In this document: positions 13,053-24,483 of the stretch, piece by piece
Position numbering within the stretch: position 1 is the first letter of the stretch
How the letters are laid out: every line of letters begins with the position of its first letter
Assembly (NCBI GenBank): GCA_030737875.1
Contig: CM060926.1
Span: forward strand, 165,935,079-165,999,078
Length of the DNA: 64,000 nt
Direction of reading: 5' to 3'
Source: Allium sativum
Lineage: Eukaryota; Streptophyta; Magnoliopsida; Asparagales; Amaryllidaceae
The notes under the pieces: model-generated
Databases searched by the model: none
Seen by the model: only the letters and a program-made list of their open reading frames with translations
Told to the model about the DNA's origin: nothing
Translations under genes and position numbers: made by a program

Positions 13053-13731
13053 ATGTCTTGGGAACCGATTCTTCTCGAGGGCATTACGATACATCTTGGT
13101 TCCGTAGGTAACTTGAGGCTACGATGCCTGCTTGAGGCCAAGAAGACCCCCCTGCTTTAGCCGTTGTTCCTCCTCCTCGCCCTCTGCGAGTAGATAATTT
13201 CTCCAAGATATGTAAGGACTTATGTGCTATAGGAGGGAAGCCATTCCGAGGAACTGAGACTTTTGTAGAAGCAAGAAATTGGCTCAAAGAGACGGAGGAT
13301 TTTTTTGGGATTTTTGAGTTTAACGACTGTAGGAAGATTCAGTTGGCCGTTTGGCAGCTGAAAGATGAGGCTTCATTCTGGTCGGAAGTGACGCAAGGAG
13401 AGCATCCAATTAAGACTTGGGATGATTTCTGGCAGAGATTCGAAATGAAGTTTCTTTCTCAATCTGAGCAAACTATGCAAATGTAAAGGTTGTTGGCACT
13501 TAAGCAAGGGGCCATGTCTGTCAAAGAGTATGTAAATAAATTCAATCAAATGGCACGGTTTGGTTTGGAGTTAGTAAATACCCCGCACAAGAAAGCTTTG
13601 AGGTTTGCTAGAGGATTAAATGAACCCCTTCATAGGTTGGCTATATCTCATATTTCGATCGGAGCAACTTTTGAGAAACTCGTTGATATGGCATTGATGC
13701 GTGAACAAGATAAAGGTGGAAAGAAAGAGGC
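13053..13731 (+). pseudogene. gag: R3 gag, N-terminal part (capsid-like)
   Basis: A start ATG (MSWEPILLEG) lies 165 bp after the primer site. The first frame breaks in a C-run near 13150. The sequence then continues in another frame as a Retrotrans_gag-type capsid region, with landmarks FRGTETFVEA, WLKETEDFF, DEASFW, WDDFWQRFEMKFL and VKEYVNKFNQMARFG. A stop (TAA for a sense codon) follows QTMQM at about 13484, and the frame reopens to 13731. Gag coats the RNA genome in the virus-like particle. The piece ends at the GAGGC duplication where R4 begins, and the zinc-knuckle part is found 21 kb away at 35161. Confidence 0.85.
13727..13731 (+). repeat. Left target-site duplication of R4 (GAGGC)
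   Basis: gaggc precedes the R4 5' LTR and recurs exactly at 35156-35160 after the R4 3' LTR. The pair proves the nesting and gives the R4 boundaries to the base. Confidence 0.95.
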
Positions 13732-14064
13732 TATAACATCCTGTAATTTTAACAACAATAAAGATGATAAATTAAAGAATAATTAAGTTAATATTCAGAA
13801 TTCAGGGAAACAGACCGCGCCATTGCGTTCGTCTCGAAATTCCGGTCAAAATAGACACCTAGTTTTCGTAAAACGGACACCATATGAAGAAGTTATTAAG
13901 GTTTGAAGTTTGTATGTATATATATATACACATATATAAATAATTAGTCCAGAAAATCCAAAACAGTTCAAAATTGCAGAAACTGGGGGAGCGGGAAAAT
14001 TTCCGCCCTGGGGTGACGACCCCCCTACTATAGATCTAGGAAGATTTTTTAGGGTTTCGGACGG

Positions 14065-14074
14065 CTATATATAT
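14065..14074 (+). promoter_or_regulatory. TATA box of the R4 5' LTR
   Basis: ctatatatat followed by ggcctcat, about 335 bp into the LTR. The same element is at 32613-32622 in the 3' LTR, and R3 has ctataaatagg at 39779-39789. A conserved caccaaaaataatggagaa lies about 25-50 bp downstream in R3 and R4. Confidence 0.7.
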
Positions 14075-15050
14075 GGCCTCATTTCTCTTGTTTTCTTGCA
14101 CTAAAAATAATGGAGAACTAGATGTTGCCTCTGCCCAGATTAAATCAAGTCTTTTCTTCTTCTACAATCAAGTCAATCAACTAAAGTTTAGAGATCTATG
14201 ATTCAACATCTACAACCTTTCTTCTCTTTTTCTAGATCCAATCACAGTGAGTCCATGTTAATTTTAGACTTAAATATTTCAAAACTAAAATTTGACATGA
14301 CTATATCTTAGATCTATGCCTGTGACTGTTTGAATCATATCAGATCTGCTATAACTTGTTTATCAAAGTTATTCTGACATGACTACGAACTAGATCTGAA
14401 CCCATACCTATTTATCATGTTAGATCTGCCATTGTTTGTAGATCTAATTCACTGTTTAAATCTCATCATTCCTGTTCCCATTACATTTGTGGCTAAATCA
14501 GACCTGTTGTTAGTTGGTTATCTAATTCATTGTTTAGATCTTATCATGATGGTTTATGATATCCCTATTATGTTAGAATCAGCTCTATGGTCACATGTTT
14601 ATCAGATCTATTCCTATATGCCTATCTTGTCATTATGCCTATATATATTCATGCCTATTTCTGCCATTATATGTAGATCTTGTTAATATGATCATTTCTT
14701 TCCTCTTCCCTTCATCTTTTTCCCGTTTATTTTTATAGTCAGGCTACCTTCGAGTCTAGGCATGTCGCTGAAATATGCGAATACATTAAATTGGGAACGA
14801 GGGGAAAACGTTAAATTTGAGGAACAACTTGTATTGGAAATTTAGGCAAACTGGAATGAAATATATGAACATGAAATTAGGCATAAATCAGCTTGTGATT
14901 AAAAGACCTTAATTTGGGGTATATGGTTCGTTATAAACCTAACTTGGAAAAGAGGCATAAAAACCTATAATGACATAGGAATAATTGGTTAATAATGAAG
15001 ATGCCTAGAATTGCAGTAATTAGAAACTGTAACCGCGCTTAGGCACGAGG

Positions 15051-15243
15051 TTAGATTACACTTGTGGTGGAAGTCTGCCCAGAACCGCCTGGCATATCCG
15101 ACGACCACAAATGGTGAATCTAATGTGAGGGGTCTAAGTGCATAAACACAAGACATGTTAAGACACGAGGTTAAGTCCGATTTGTGGAAGAAGTTTGCCC
15201 GGAACCGACCGACATATCCAACATCCACAAGTGGTAGGCTTGA
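15051..15243 (+). other. Paired 73-nt stem-loops (R4 5' LTR)
   Basis: Copy 1 is 15051-15123 and copy 2 is 15171-15243, 120 nt start to start. Copy 1 has outer arms ttagatt/aatctaa and inner arms ttgtggt/accacaa. Copy 2 has ttaagtc with a partly matching right arm, and inner arms ttgtgga/tccacaa. The loop of copy 1, tgcccagaaccgcctggca, can fold again as TGCC-AG/CT-GGCA with one bulged C. Confidence 0.7.
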
Positions 15244-16588
15244 TGTGGGAGGTCTAGTATATAATAACCATAAATGAATATGGTAATGAATTGGAATACT
15301 TAACCTAGTTGAATCCATAGGGATTGTATGAACATATAACTTAAGTAGGGGTTAAGTAAACTTATTTGAAACAGTGGGTGGGTTAAGTATCTTGGGTGGG
15401 TGGGTAATGTTTATATATATAGGCCCATAAACTTATCCTATGTGGTTATGTAATCTTTTACTCTTGTATGGCATAATTTGTGGAAAACCAAGTGAGAATG
15501 CAAGCGTAAGTGGAAGCTTGTATCATCTTGTGTGTGGGACCCGTTTCAGTCAATAACCCATATATAGGTATCAAACGAGTACTCTGAACTAGGTCGGAGT
15601 CGGGGCACACTTACTGGACTGATTATAAGAGATCCAAACGTGGGGGACGGTGTGGGCGGCACATTCCGATGGGGTCATTTGCGTGCAATGGTCCGACAGA
15701 GGAGGTTTATAATCCGTGACACCTGTAGATATGGTTGTGCTCGTCCTAGAAACGAAGGGTTTCCACTTTAGGAAGTGATATATCTACTGTGGGGCCAACA
15801 TCGGGTATCTATAGAGTAGGGAGCCGATCGATTAGGGTATAATTAGGGTACATCTAGACTCCGGTATGTTATAGGGCCCGTTAATGCCCTTAGGGGTGAC
15901 TCCAGTATGTTGGGTTGTTTGTTGATAGTATAGGGTGAAAACATCTCACTAGAAGTACACTAAGTCTATCATCTTATACTTGTCGGGATCATCTTGTTAA
16001 TAAGACACTAATATTAGTGCAGAGAAATCATTTGAGAAGAGTAGTATACTTTATCATGTTATCCTGTTTACCTTGCTATACCTGCCTTTTATGATGTTAT
16101 CTTTCTTTACATGTCTATCATGATACTTTTACTTATTTATTTGCTAAAAGTAACAAGACTCGCCAGAATTTATGTCTGACCCATTTTGTTTCCTCTTGTT
16201 TCTCTTCCGTTTCCTCCTCAGGTTCTCAGGGTGGGAATACTCAAGCTTGACCAGGATTCTGCTTGGATCTCCTTAGATGTATTGCTCGAGCTCTTATCTT
16301 TTCTACTATGGCTATGCTTTATTTGGGGAATTATGCTTCTTTTATTATTGTACTCTGATGTTTTAAGTACAAGACAGAAATCTTAAGATGATGTACTGGG
16401 TTTATGTATTTTCAGACTTATGATGTTTTGAACCTCGATGTTATGCTTTATGATTAATAAAGTTTTAAATTCTACTGCTAATTTATATCTATCTTGTAAT
16501 GTTTCTGCTTCTGTTTACCTATAATGCTTTACGAAACTTAATGCATTCTCTTAATGAGTGACATTAACGGACGTGGGGGAGTCACAAA

Positions 16589-16600
16589 AGGTATCAGAGC
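16589..16600 (+). other. R4 primer-binding site (initiator tRNA-Met)
   Basis: aggtatcagagc lies two bases after the LTR end at 16586, with the same one-base difference from the standard site as in R3. Confidence 0.88.
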
Positions 16601-16764
16601 TGAAGGCTACGAGATTAGATAAAAGTTTTTGAAAAATATTTTCAAAAAGGTTTTAAAAGAAAGAATTTTCAAAAAGAACAGTCTGTTTTGAAAAACATAT
16701 TCCCCAAAGCCACATGTAATATCTTTCGATCCTTTATCTGAATCCCTTTCCTTTTCTTTTCAGC

Positions 16765-17493
16765 ATGTCTAGGGAATCTAATATTCCTGAGGGCATTACG
16801 ATCCAGGCCTATTCCATAGGTATATAGAGGCCGTGGAACCTGTCAGTGGTCAAGTTGACATTCCTCCCCCAGCTACACGCGTCATTCCTCCTCCGCGTGT
16901 AGATAATTTATCTAAGATCTGCAAAGATTTTTGTGCTATGAGAGGAAAGCCATTCCGTGGAACAGAGACATTCATAGAGGCAAGGAATTAGCTCAAAGAG
17001 ACAGAGGATCTATTTGGCATTTTCGAAGTGGACGGTCATAGGAATATTTAGTTAGCCGCCTGGCTACTGAAAGATGAAGCTTCATTCTAGTGGGAAGTGA
17101 TGCAAGCAGGGCGTCGAGTGGAGACTTAGGATGATTTTCAGCAAAGGTTTGAAATGAAAATTCTTTCTCAAGCTAAGAAAAGCATGCAAATGGAAAGGTT
17201 TCTGGCACTCAAGCAAGGAGGCATGACTGTCAAATAATATGTTAACAAATTCAACCAATTAGCAAGATTTGGGTTGGAGCTAGTAGATACTCTGCATAAG
17301 AAAGCTTTACAGTTTACTAGAGGACCGAATGAACCCCTTCATGGGTTAGTTATGCCCCATATTCCAATGGGAGAAACTTTTGAAAGGCTCGTTGATACGG
17401 TGTTAATGCATGAGGAAGATAAAGCTAAAAAGAAGGAAGTTAAGGTTGAGAAAATACAAAATAAGAAAGTATGGCCAAAGAAAGGACAATAGC
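16765..17493 (+). pseudogene. gag: R4 gag, capsid part up to the R5 insertion
   Basis: The ATG at 16765 opens MSRESNIPEGITIQ and meets a stop within 21 codons. The capsid-like region then continues with landmarks FRGTETFIEA, ETEDLFGIF, DEASF, FEMKILSQ and VNKFNQLARFGLELV, parallel to R3 gag, with several more stops (for example TAG at WLKE and at the CAG positions). The last open stretch (17274-17492) is Lys-rich, the basic linker before the zinc knuckles. R5 cuts the gene after 17493 and it resumes at 28002. Confidence 0.85.
17489..17493 (+). repeat. Left target-site duplication of R5 (ATAGC)
   Basis: atagc before R5 matches ataac at 28002-28006 after it, one mismatch. In R3, which lacks this insertion, the homologous site reads caacaatagcaaaag, so the pre-insertion target is recognisable. 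Confidence 0.82.
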
Positions 17494-18620
17494 TGAAACA
17501 CCCCACCTCCATTAAGGTCACTCACAAAGGGAATGCCTTAACTTTGGTGAAGGTTTATAAGTAAAAGCCACATATAAACACAAGACAGATATAAATACAC
17601 ATATTTTAAATAGCGGAAACCAAAAAGACTTTTATTTCATCAATACATGTTCAAACAAAATATTTCCATAATTGTCTCAAAATACTTCCATCATTACAAC
17701 CTCATTACCGTCTTGATTATTAAAGAAGCATAAAAACATAAATAAAAGTAACAAAAATCCCCATAGTGATATCCAAAGCCATGATCCGAGCAAAAGAGAT
17801 CCAAACCATACGTCTACGGTCTTGAAGTTTCCAAAAGAGTACTAAGCTGGGTTGTTTCCTCCCTGTGGACCTGGGGGAGGGGGGAACGAAAGAAAAGAAG
17901 ACGAAAAGAAAATAGAGTCAGACATAAAGCTTGAGTAAATCTAGTAACTCTTCAGTATGTGAAAAAGAAAAGGGCATGATAGATATAAATTGAAAACAAG
18001 CAAGTGTCGCAAGCTAAGGAAGTGTCGTTTAGAATCGAATGTACTATCGCACCCACACTATATCTCTGCACCTACTTAAGCTTATTCTAACTGGCACCCC
18101 ATGCCGAGGGTGAAGTGATCCCCATTTTCTAAAGATCGGCTCCTACTCGCGTAAACATGTGTCATACGGCCCCCAAGAGTAGTAGATACCTATGCTGGTC
18201 CCACCATGAGGTGTATCAAGACCCATGGTGGCGGCCCCGACACAATTCTAGAAGGCATAGGTTATACTACTGGTGCCCCCAGTGCCCTGTTTGTCTGCTC
18301 CGGAGTGTGTGCACGCCCGCACCCCGTTAGAACCTACACTATTGCACCCACCGCCGTCGCTTTGACCGCTTACAATCAACCCAGTAATCGTGCCCCACCC
18401 TGCCTAGTTTCAGGGTACCATGATACCTAACTTGGGTTACTGCTGAAACGGGTCCCTCGTTACTAGGGTTTTCTAGTCAAACATGTTAAGTGGTTAAGTG
18501 TCTGTATTTACCTAACCACACCCATCAATTCTTATTAACATGTTGAATTTGGTTAAGTGTTTGTACTTGACTTAACCCTACCATTTGTCCTTAGCCTCTT
18601 AAAGCACCTGACCACTCACA

Positions 18621-18804
18621 TTAGACAGATATTGCTACGATTACTGGATGTGCCTGTCGGTTCCGGGCAGATTTACACCGTAGCTCAGTCTAACCTCAGG
18701 TCCTTATTGGGCTCAATGCTTAACCACCCACATCGGATAGGTATTGTTGTGACTACTGGACAGTCGGGCGGGTCCGGGCAGGTTTACGTCACAACTCAAT
18801 CCAA
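18621..18804 (-). other. Paired 73/72-nt stem-loops (R5 3' LTR)
   Basis: Copies lie at 18621-18693 and 18733-18804. Written on the plus strand, copy one has outer arms ttagac/gtctaa and inner arms gctacg/cgtagc, quite different letters from the R4 inner arms but again complementary. Copy two has ggat/atcc and gttgtgac/gtcacaac. Confidence 0.7.
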
Positions 18805-19980
18805 CCTCGGGTTAAGCATACCGTGTTTTCTAAATTTACATATTTTATCACTTCTCAATTATATGTAAATGTCATGTCCTTTATTATTGGATATAACAAT
18901 TCATACTGCTTAAATGTTATTGTCGTTGGCATGTGCCAACCATGCCAACATATATTTTTCATGTTTTACACCCAACGTTATTACCCCCGTTTGTACGTTC
19001 GCAACATTATAACAAGTGTTGGGCTAGACACAATTCATCCCATCTTTATAAACGTCAGAAAAAGGGGAAATCAAGAACACGTAATATTTCACATAAAGGT
19101 GTGTGGCGCATGTACTTGCAATTTAGTGATTCAACTAACATAAATCATAGGTCATGTGAACTTGCATTCAAATCAAAGTATAACTAAGTAGGTGACATAT
19201 GAAATGGCATAGTTTAGGCTTATACAAACTTGGGTTTAAACATGTTTAACTTGGCATAATGTAAACCACAAAACTAGCATGTTGTATATTCACCAAAACG
19301 TCCAATTTTAACATCTAATCATATAGCCTATTTCAACATGAACTTGCATAGTTTATGAAACCCAAACGATACTTATCATAGATCCAATTATACTTGCTAA
19401 TAAACATAAGAATGTCTTCATAGGTTTTGAGTCATGTAGGCATAAAAGGTCTCAAATCTAGAACATGTTTACATTAATTCTAACTTAAACTAAGGGAAAA
19501 TATATAGTCCATGCCATCGACATAAACATAAGGGGATCAATTACTAGTTTTTACCACAACTTGCTATTGCTATTACTTTCATATACAAATGTCCAATAGG
19601 CTTGCATCAATCAATTTATGCCACAAATATCAATACACAAGTCATGACAGAATTATTACAATACACAGAATTCATACAATAACACAATTCTATTTTCATT
19701 TACATCGAATCACGTCAAGTTTTTATTCATATTCTGAAAGGTCTCTATACTTACAACGAATGCAGAATCTTGAATTCTGGATTATGAATTCTGAAATTGA
19801 GATGTGTTCCTTTGGGTAGATTAACGTTGCGTTGATTAATTTGATTAAGCTTTTAGTCTTCTTCTTAATTTGATTCGTCTCTAAGCTCCTCTCTCTTGAC
19901 GGCTACGCTCAATTCCTTCCTAGCAGCATTACGACTCCCATCTTAATTTTTTTGAGTGAATTTTAGTTGAGACTTAGGGT

Positions 19981-19990
19981 GTATTTATAG
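19981..19990 (-). promoter_or_regulatory. TATA box of the R5 3' LTR
   Basis: Sense ctataaatac. The equivalent in the 5' LTR (27481-27490) reads ctattaatac, a change that should weaken the promoter that would transcribe the element. Confidence 0.65.
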
Positions 19991-20136
19991 ATTTTTAAAT
20001 TGTTTTGAGCCGTCAGATGAAGACAGGAGGAATCTAGACCATACAAAGTTCAAAGAGCCAATCAAGAGGTGACATGTCCGCCCTAATGACACACCGAGCC
20101 ATAGAAATTCGAGCCAGAGCCAGACCCAGCCAACCA

Positions 20137-20228
20137 GGTCGACCAGGTAGGTCGACTGGCAGGTCGACACCTAGGTCGACACTATGGTCGACCTGTGGTG
20201 ACCAGGTCGACAGCATGGTCGACCTGGT
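20137..20228 (-). repeat. GTCGAC-rich block in R5 3' LTR U3
   Basis: Seven gtcgac palindromes lie within ~90 bp, embedded in short cctggtcgac/gtcgacctgg units that are themselves inverted repeats. The right LTR has the same block at 27636-27728 with a few copies mutated (gtcaac). It lies upstream of the TATA box. Confidence 0.85.
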
Positions 20229-20504
20229 CCCTGGGCGGGAATTTTCCCGCCCAGCCCAGTTTGAACATGTTTTTCGAATTTCGAATTTGAAACCGAGCTG
20301 TTTGAATTTTAATTTTTATTCTGAAACTTCTGAAGGTCATAACTCCTTTATACGGAGTCCGATTCACGCAAACTCGGACTCTATCTCAAGAAGAATTCCG
20401 AGACGAACGCAATGGCGTAACCCATTTCTTTTAATTCTTTCATTTATAATTCATTACACTTTAATTTGTGAAGCTTAATGTTAGAGAATTCACGGGGTGT
20501 TGCA

Positions 20505-20540
20505 TTCTCCCTACCTTAAAAGGATTTCGTCCCCGAAATC
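20505..20540 (-). promoter_or_regulatory. R5 polypurine tract and upstream hairpin
   Basis: Sense AAGGTAGGGAGAA abuts the 3' LTR (20505-20517) and is the expected plus-strand primer for reverse transcription. Just upstream is the hairpin GATTTCG-GGGA-CGAAATC (20523-20540), found at the same place in R3, R4, R8 and, with changed letters, R9. Confidence 0.85.
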
Positions 20541-21075
20541 TTCAAGTTAGGAAGAATGTATATCCTACCATCCAACCTTCCATCTACTCAACCAACAAAC
20601 ACAGGCGTCCATTGTCCTTAAAAGACTTCTAATGCTTCATGATCATATGCATAGTGTGTGTACATGTTCTTATCTAATGCAGAAATCAGGCTGTCTACTG
20701 ATTCAGTTGACCTCCTTAATGCGAATCATGTAAGTGTCATGAATCCATTATGTATGCAAATTTTTCCTACTCATAATTCTACATGAGTGCACAACTTATT
20801 CATACAAATGCGACAACTATATGACAGCATATCAAGTTTCAACCATATACAAATGAGAATACATATATACATATGCAATATGAAGTGACTGAGCCGATCA
20901 AAAACCTAGGGTGTGTGTGTATATGCGTCCACAAGCAACCACTAGCAATCACTAGCAACCATTTGCAGCCACCATCCATAACATGTTTTCAGATACATAT
21001 TTGCATCCATTTGTTTTCTACCTAAGGAGTTAGGAAAATGACCGAGGAGATACACCTAAAAAGATAAAGCATAAC
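20541..21075 (-). other. R5 3' untranslated region
   Basis: About 535 bp between the integrase stop and the polypurine hairpin with no ORF. It contains a stretch (near 20870-20960) that matches R3, R4 and R8 at the same place: a tgcatatg-like motif, gatcggctca or a variant, and cacacaca with gcttgtggac-like sequence. Confidence 0.7.
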
Positions 21076-22494
21076 TTAAGGAAAAAGAGAGATCAAAGAT
21101 GTACCCTCAAAAAGAAAAGGGTAGGCGGCGCGTATTCTGTCCTCAGTTTCCCAAGTCGCGTCTTCCTCGGTGTCACACCATTGAACTTTAATGAGTTTGT
21201 CTTCGCGGTTGCATAGCTTTTTCACTTCAGTTCCTAAGATGCGGTTTGTAACTCTCCTCACAGTTGCTTCACGTTCCACTTCGGCTTCTTCTAGAATGCT
21301 AGGTTCCACCACCTCCGCAGACTCATGCAAACACTTCCAGAGGTGAGAAACATGGAAGACGTTGTGAATTCCGGCCAGTCTCTCGGGTAGCTCTAATCTG
21401 TAGGCCATCTTTCCAACCTTCTCGATGATAGGAAACGGTCCTACAAATCTTGGTGCTAGCTTTCCTGCGGATCCAAAGCGAACGACGTTCCTTAAAAGAG
21501 ATACCTTAAGGAAAACCCTGTCCCCAACCTCAAACTCAAGGTCGGTCCTTTTGTCGGCGTAGGATTTCTGTCTGTCTTGGGCAGTCTTCATTCTCCTTCG
21601 TATTAGGTCCACTTTCTCCGAAGTCTCTCGAATCATGTCCGGCCCAAGTATAAGTTTATCTGTAGACTCCCACCAATAAGTTGGTGATTTGCACGGTCTT
21701 TCATACAAGGTTTCGAAGGGCGCTATACCGATGGTAGCTTGGTAGCGGTTGTTGTAGGTAAATTCCACTAAAGGAAGGTAATCCTCCCAAGTCCCTCCAA
21801 AGTAAAGAATGCAAAGTCTCAAAAGATCTTCTAAAACTCTATTCACCCTTTCCGTCTGGCCATCGGTTTGGGGGTGATAGGCCGTGCTCAAACATAACTG
21901 TGTGCCTACAGCTTCTTGCAGACTCCGCCAAAACTCGCTTGTGAAGATAGGGTCTCGGTCACTAACAATGATGGAGGGTATCCCATGGAGTCGAACTATT
22001 TCCTTGAGATAAAGAGATGCTAGAGATGAGGCAGTCCTTCTACTTTTGATAGGTATGAAGTGGGCGCTCTTAGTAAGCCTATCCACTATTACCCAAATGC
22101 TAGTATTGCCTCTTCTCGACCTAGGTAGTCCATCAATGAAGTCCATTGAAATGCTATCCCACTTCCACTGTGGGACCTCTAAAGGATGAAGTAGTCCTCC
22201 AGGCTTCTTCTGTTCTGCCTTGACCCATTGGCAGGTCATGCACTTAGAAATGAAATTTGCCATGTCCTCTTTCGTGCCGCTCCAAAAGAAAGTCCTTTTT
22301 ATATCCTTGTACATCTTATCACCGCTAGGGTGCATAGTCATCTTGGAATGATGTGCTTCCTCGAGAACCTTCTTTGTCAACTCCCTTGCTTGTGGGACGC
22401 ATAATCTTCCACCTCGCCTCAGCCAACCCTTATCATCGATGGCGTATCTACCGAGGTGACTAGAAGTCTCACCCCTAATAAGTTTATCAATCAC
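21076..22494 (-). CDS. R5 integrase with C-terminal chromodomain (open 472-aa frame)
   Basis: This is the C-terminal third of Pol. Residues ~45-95 carry the HHCC zinc domain ([14 protein letters not shown] ... CMTC). The catalytic core follows with the DDE positions in [22 protein letters not shown] and [17 protein letters not shown]-type module, [12 protein letters not shown], comes at ~345. The last ~60 residues form a chromodomain ([10 protein letters not shown] ... [20 protein letters not shown] ... YPFLFEG), the feature that defines chromoviruses and that is thought to steer integration to chromatin. The ATG is probably not a true start, since the domain normally comes from a polyprotein; it overlaps the RNase H frame by 4 bp, marking a frameshift. 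No stop interrupts it. Confidence 0.9.
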   Translation of the reverse strand: MIDKLIRGETSSHLGRYAIDDKGWLRRGGRLCVPQARELTKKVLEEAHHSKMTMHPSGDKMYKDIKRTFFWSGTKEDMANFISKCMTCQWVKAEQKKPGGLLHPLEVPQWKWDSISMDFIDGLPRSRRGNTSIWVIVDRLTKSAHFIPIKSRRTASSLASLYLKEIVRLHGIPSIIVSDRDPIFTSEFWRSLQEAVGTQLCLSTAYHPQTDGQTERVNRVLEDLLRLCILYFGGTWEDYLPLVEFTYNNRYQATIGIAPFETLYERPCKSPTYWWESTDKLILGPDMIRETSEKVDLIRRRMKTAQDRQKSYADKRTDLEFEVGDRVFLKVSLLRNVVRFGSAGKLAPRFVGPFPIIEKVGKMAYRLELPERLAGIHNVFHVSHLWKCLHESAEVVEPSILEEAEVEREATVRRVTNRILGTEVKKLCNREDKLIKVQWCDTEEDATWETEDRIRAAYPFLFEGTSLISLFP

Positions 22495-23105
22495 CCAACA
22501 AGCTGAGGGTCTTCACGTTGTCCAGCCCCTATTGAGTCCAAGAGAGTAGGGCGTACTTCGAGAGATGCTAACAAACTAGGTACAAAATCCGTGGAGGGCC
22601 TAATGTTAAAACTGGCTATATACTCCAAGCTTTGCCTCTCTACATAGAGCGGGCTTAAGGTCAGTTTTTTCCAGCTCAACGCGTCTGCTACTATGTTGCC
22701 TTTGCCGGGAGTATAGGAAATTTCAAAGTCATACGAGGCAAGAAACTCCATCCATCTTTGCTGCCTCAAGTTAAGATCCTTCTGCGAGATGAGATATTTC
22801 AATGATTTATGGTCAGTGTATAATTTGAACTTCTCACCTAGGAGATAATGGCGCCAAGACTTAAGCGCAAAGACGATGGCGGCTAACTCGAGATCGTGGG
22901 TTGGGTAGTTCTTTTCATGAACTTCAATTGCCTTCCACCATAAGCTACTACCCTCCCTTCTTGCATCAAAACAGCGCCTAGCCCCGTACCACAAGCATCC
23001 GTATATACTGTGAACATTTTGCTTCCATCTGGCAAAGTCAGAACTAGGGCTGTTGTGAGAGCCCTTTTTAATCATTGGAAAGCAAACTCGCAGTCCAAAT
23101 CTCAA
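22491..23105 (-). pseudogene. R5 RNase H and connection region, frameshifted
   Basis: From about 22930 leftward the frame reads [30 protein letters not shown] and the [19 protein letters not shown] / VADALS signature that ends RNase H of Ty3/gypsy Pol. RNase H removes the RNA strand after minus-strand synthesis. The first ~45 residues of the listed frame are out of phase: the true RNase H start ([20 protein letters not shown]) lies in another frame, and a one-base loss near 22927 explains the switch. The frame ends at 22491, overlapping the integrase frame. Confidence 0.83.
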
Positions 23106-24440
23106 GTGAACGCCAGATTCTTCTTTGTTAGCCTTGTGAGTGGAGCTGAGATTTTCGCGAAATCCCTAATAAACTTTTGGTAAAAACCTGCTAGCCCAAG
23201 AAAGCTTCGGACTTCGGTTGCATTTCTTGGTGTCTTCCAATCTTGCACCGCCACCACTTTCGTGGGGTCCATGGCCAACCCCTCTTTGGACACTATATGC
23301 CCCAGAAATCTTACCTCCTTTCTCCAAAAGTGGCACTTGGAGAATTTGGCTTTTAGCTGATGAACTCGAAGAGTTTCCATGATTTCTTTCAGATGTTGAG
23401 CATGCTCTTCCTCATTATTTGAGAAGATCAAAATATCGTCTACGAAGACAACCACAAATTTGTTGAGGAATTCTCTTAACACTCTGCCCATTAGGTCTAC
23501 GAAATAAGCGGGTGCGTTTGTCAAGCCGAAAGGCATGACAAGCCACTCAAAGAAACTGTCTTGGGTTCTGAACGCCGTTTTATCGATGCTGTCTTTAGCT
23601 ACTCTTAGTTGATGGAACCCAGTTGCCAGATCAAGTTGGGAGAAGACCGTCGCACCTACAAGCTGATCAAGCAAATCATCGATTCGGGGAAGAGGGTGCC
23701 TATTTTTCTTGGTCAATTTGTTTAACTCCCTATAGTCGATGCAAAGGCGAAGCGAACCGTCCGCTTTGGTTGCAAACACCACTGGAGCACCCCATTCCAA
23801 AATGCTCCGTCTAATGAACCCCTTTTCAAGAAGTTCTTTAACCTGCTTAATGAGCTCCTTTCTCTCCTTTGGAGCCATATGTCTGACAGGTAAAGCTACA
23901 GGCTTTGCATTATCCATAAGATATATGCGAAAGTCTATTTCCCGCCTTGGAGGTAAGCCTTTAACCTCCTCAAAGACATCCATATATTCCCGGACTACTC
24001 TAACTGACTGCAAATTCTCATCAGAAGCATTAAGCAACTCTAGATAACTAAGCATAACAACATTGAAGGGATTACAAGAAATTTCTAGAGTGTTACCAAG
24101 CCGAGTCAAGAGTCTAACTACTCCTTTCTCACAATCAAAAATGGCACCATTACTGGATAACCAGTCCGTGCCTAAGATCAAACCATATCCCGAGAAGCCC
24201 AAAACAAAGGCATTACAACTAAACTCAACGATGAGAATAGATATTTTCAAACCCAAACAAACCATTGACAAGTAAGCAGAGCCCCCAATTGGGTTTGAAA
24301 CTACTAAGGGATCCTCTACAAACTAGTGTCTAGATGCAGAGATTCTACTAAGGCCGATGAAATAAAGGAGTGTGATGCGCTAGAGTCAAAAAGTGTGTGA
24401 AATGGATGATCATAAAGATAGACTACACTTTCTACAGAAA
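23102..24440 (-). pseudogene. R5 protease and reverse transcriptase
   Basis: RT is open from 24271 to 23102 (389 codons): [51 protein letters not shown], then the active-site FVDDILIF and [15 protein letters not shown] of the thumb. Two catalytic positions (LDL and VDD) are intact. The protease lies just upstream, with active-site LFDSSASHSFI near 24370-24390 and the flap/core [11 protein letters not shown] at the RT side. A stop and frame change between 24271 and 24370 separate the protease active site from RT. The motif is D-S-S, not the usual D-T/S-G; R3 and R4 share this. Confidence 0.88.
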
Positions 24441-24483
24441 TATTACTACCTCGTTCCTGCTGAGGTGCCACTAGCGCATGAAC

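Larger units (their letters stand above)
13732..16586 (+). mobile_element. R4 5' LTR (2855 bp)
   Basis: It starts tataacatcctgtaatttt, where the 3' copy has tgtaacacccc, so the terminal TG has mutated to TA. The TATA box is ctatatatat at 14065-14074. The GTCGAC-rich block is contracted to about 25 bp (near 14010-14032), against about 100 bp in the 3' LTR. It carries the paired stem-loops and an aataaa signal at 16456-16461, and ends gagtcaca at 16586. The several 60-110-residue ORFs inside it are chance frames. Confidence 0.92.
17494..20504 (-). mobile_element. R5 3' LTR (left, 3011 bp)
   Basis: On the plus strand it runs from tgaaacaccccacctcc to ggggtgttgca, inverted termini of the usual TG..CA type. 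Sense order from the right: U3 with GTCGAC block (20137-20228), TATA (19981-19990), then a long downstream region with the paired stem-loops (18621-18804). The conserved 74-codon plus-strand ORF at 18206-18430 recurs in the right LTR only because the LTRs are duplicates. Confidence 0.94.

Noticed and set aside
15051..15123. 73-nt length of the stem-loop module suggested a tRNA gene
   Set aside because: The arms pair to the very last base, there are no D- and T-loop signatures, and the fold is a single interrupted hairpin.
18206..18430. 74-codon ORF repeated at 25708-25932, with a related peptide on the opposite side of the R8 LTR (47451-47636)
   Set aside because: Present in both R5 LTRs simply because they are duplicates. 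It is antisense to the element and the similarity follows the conserved LTR nucleotide sequence.
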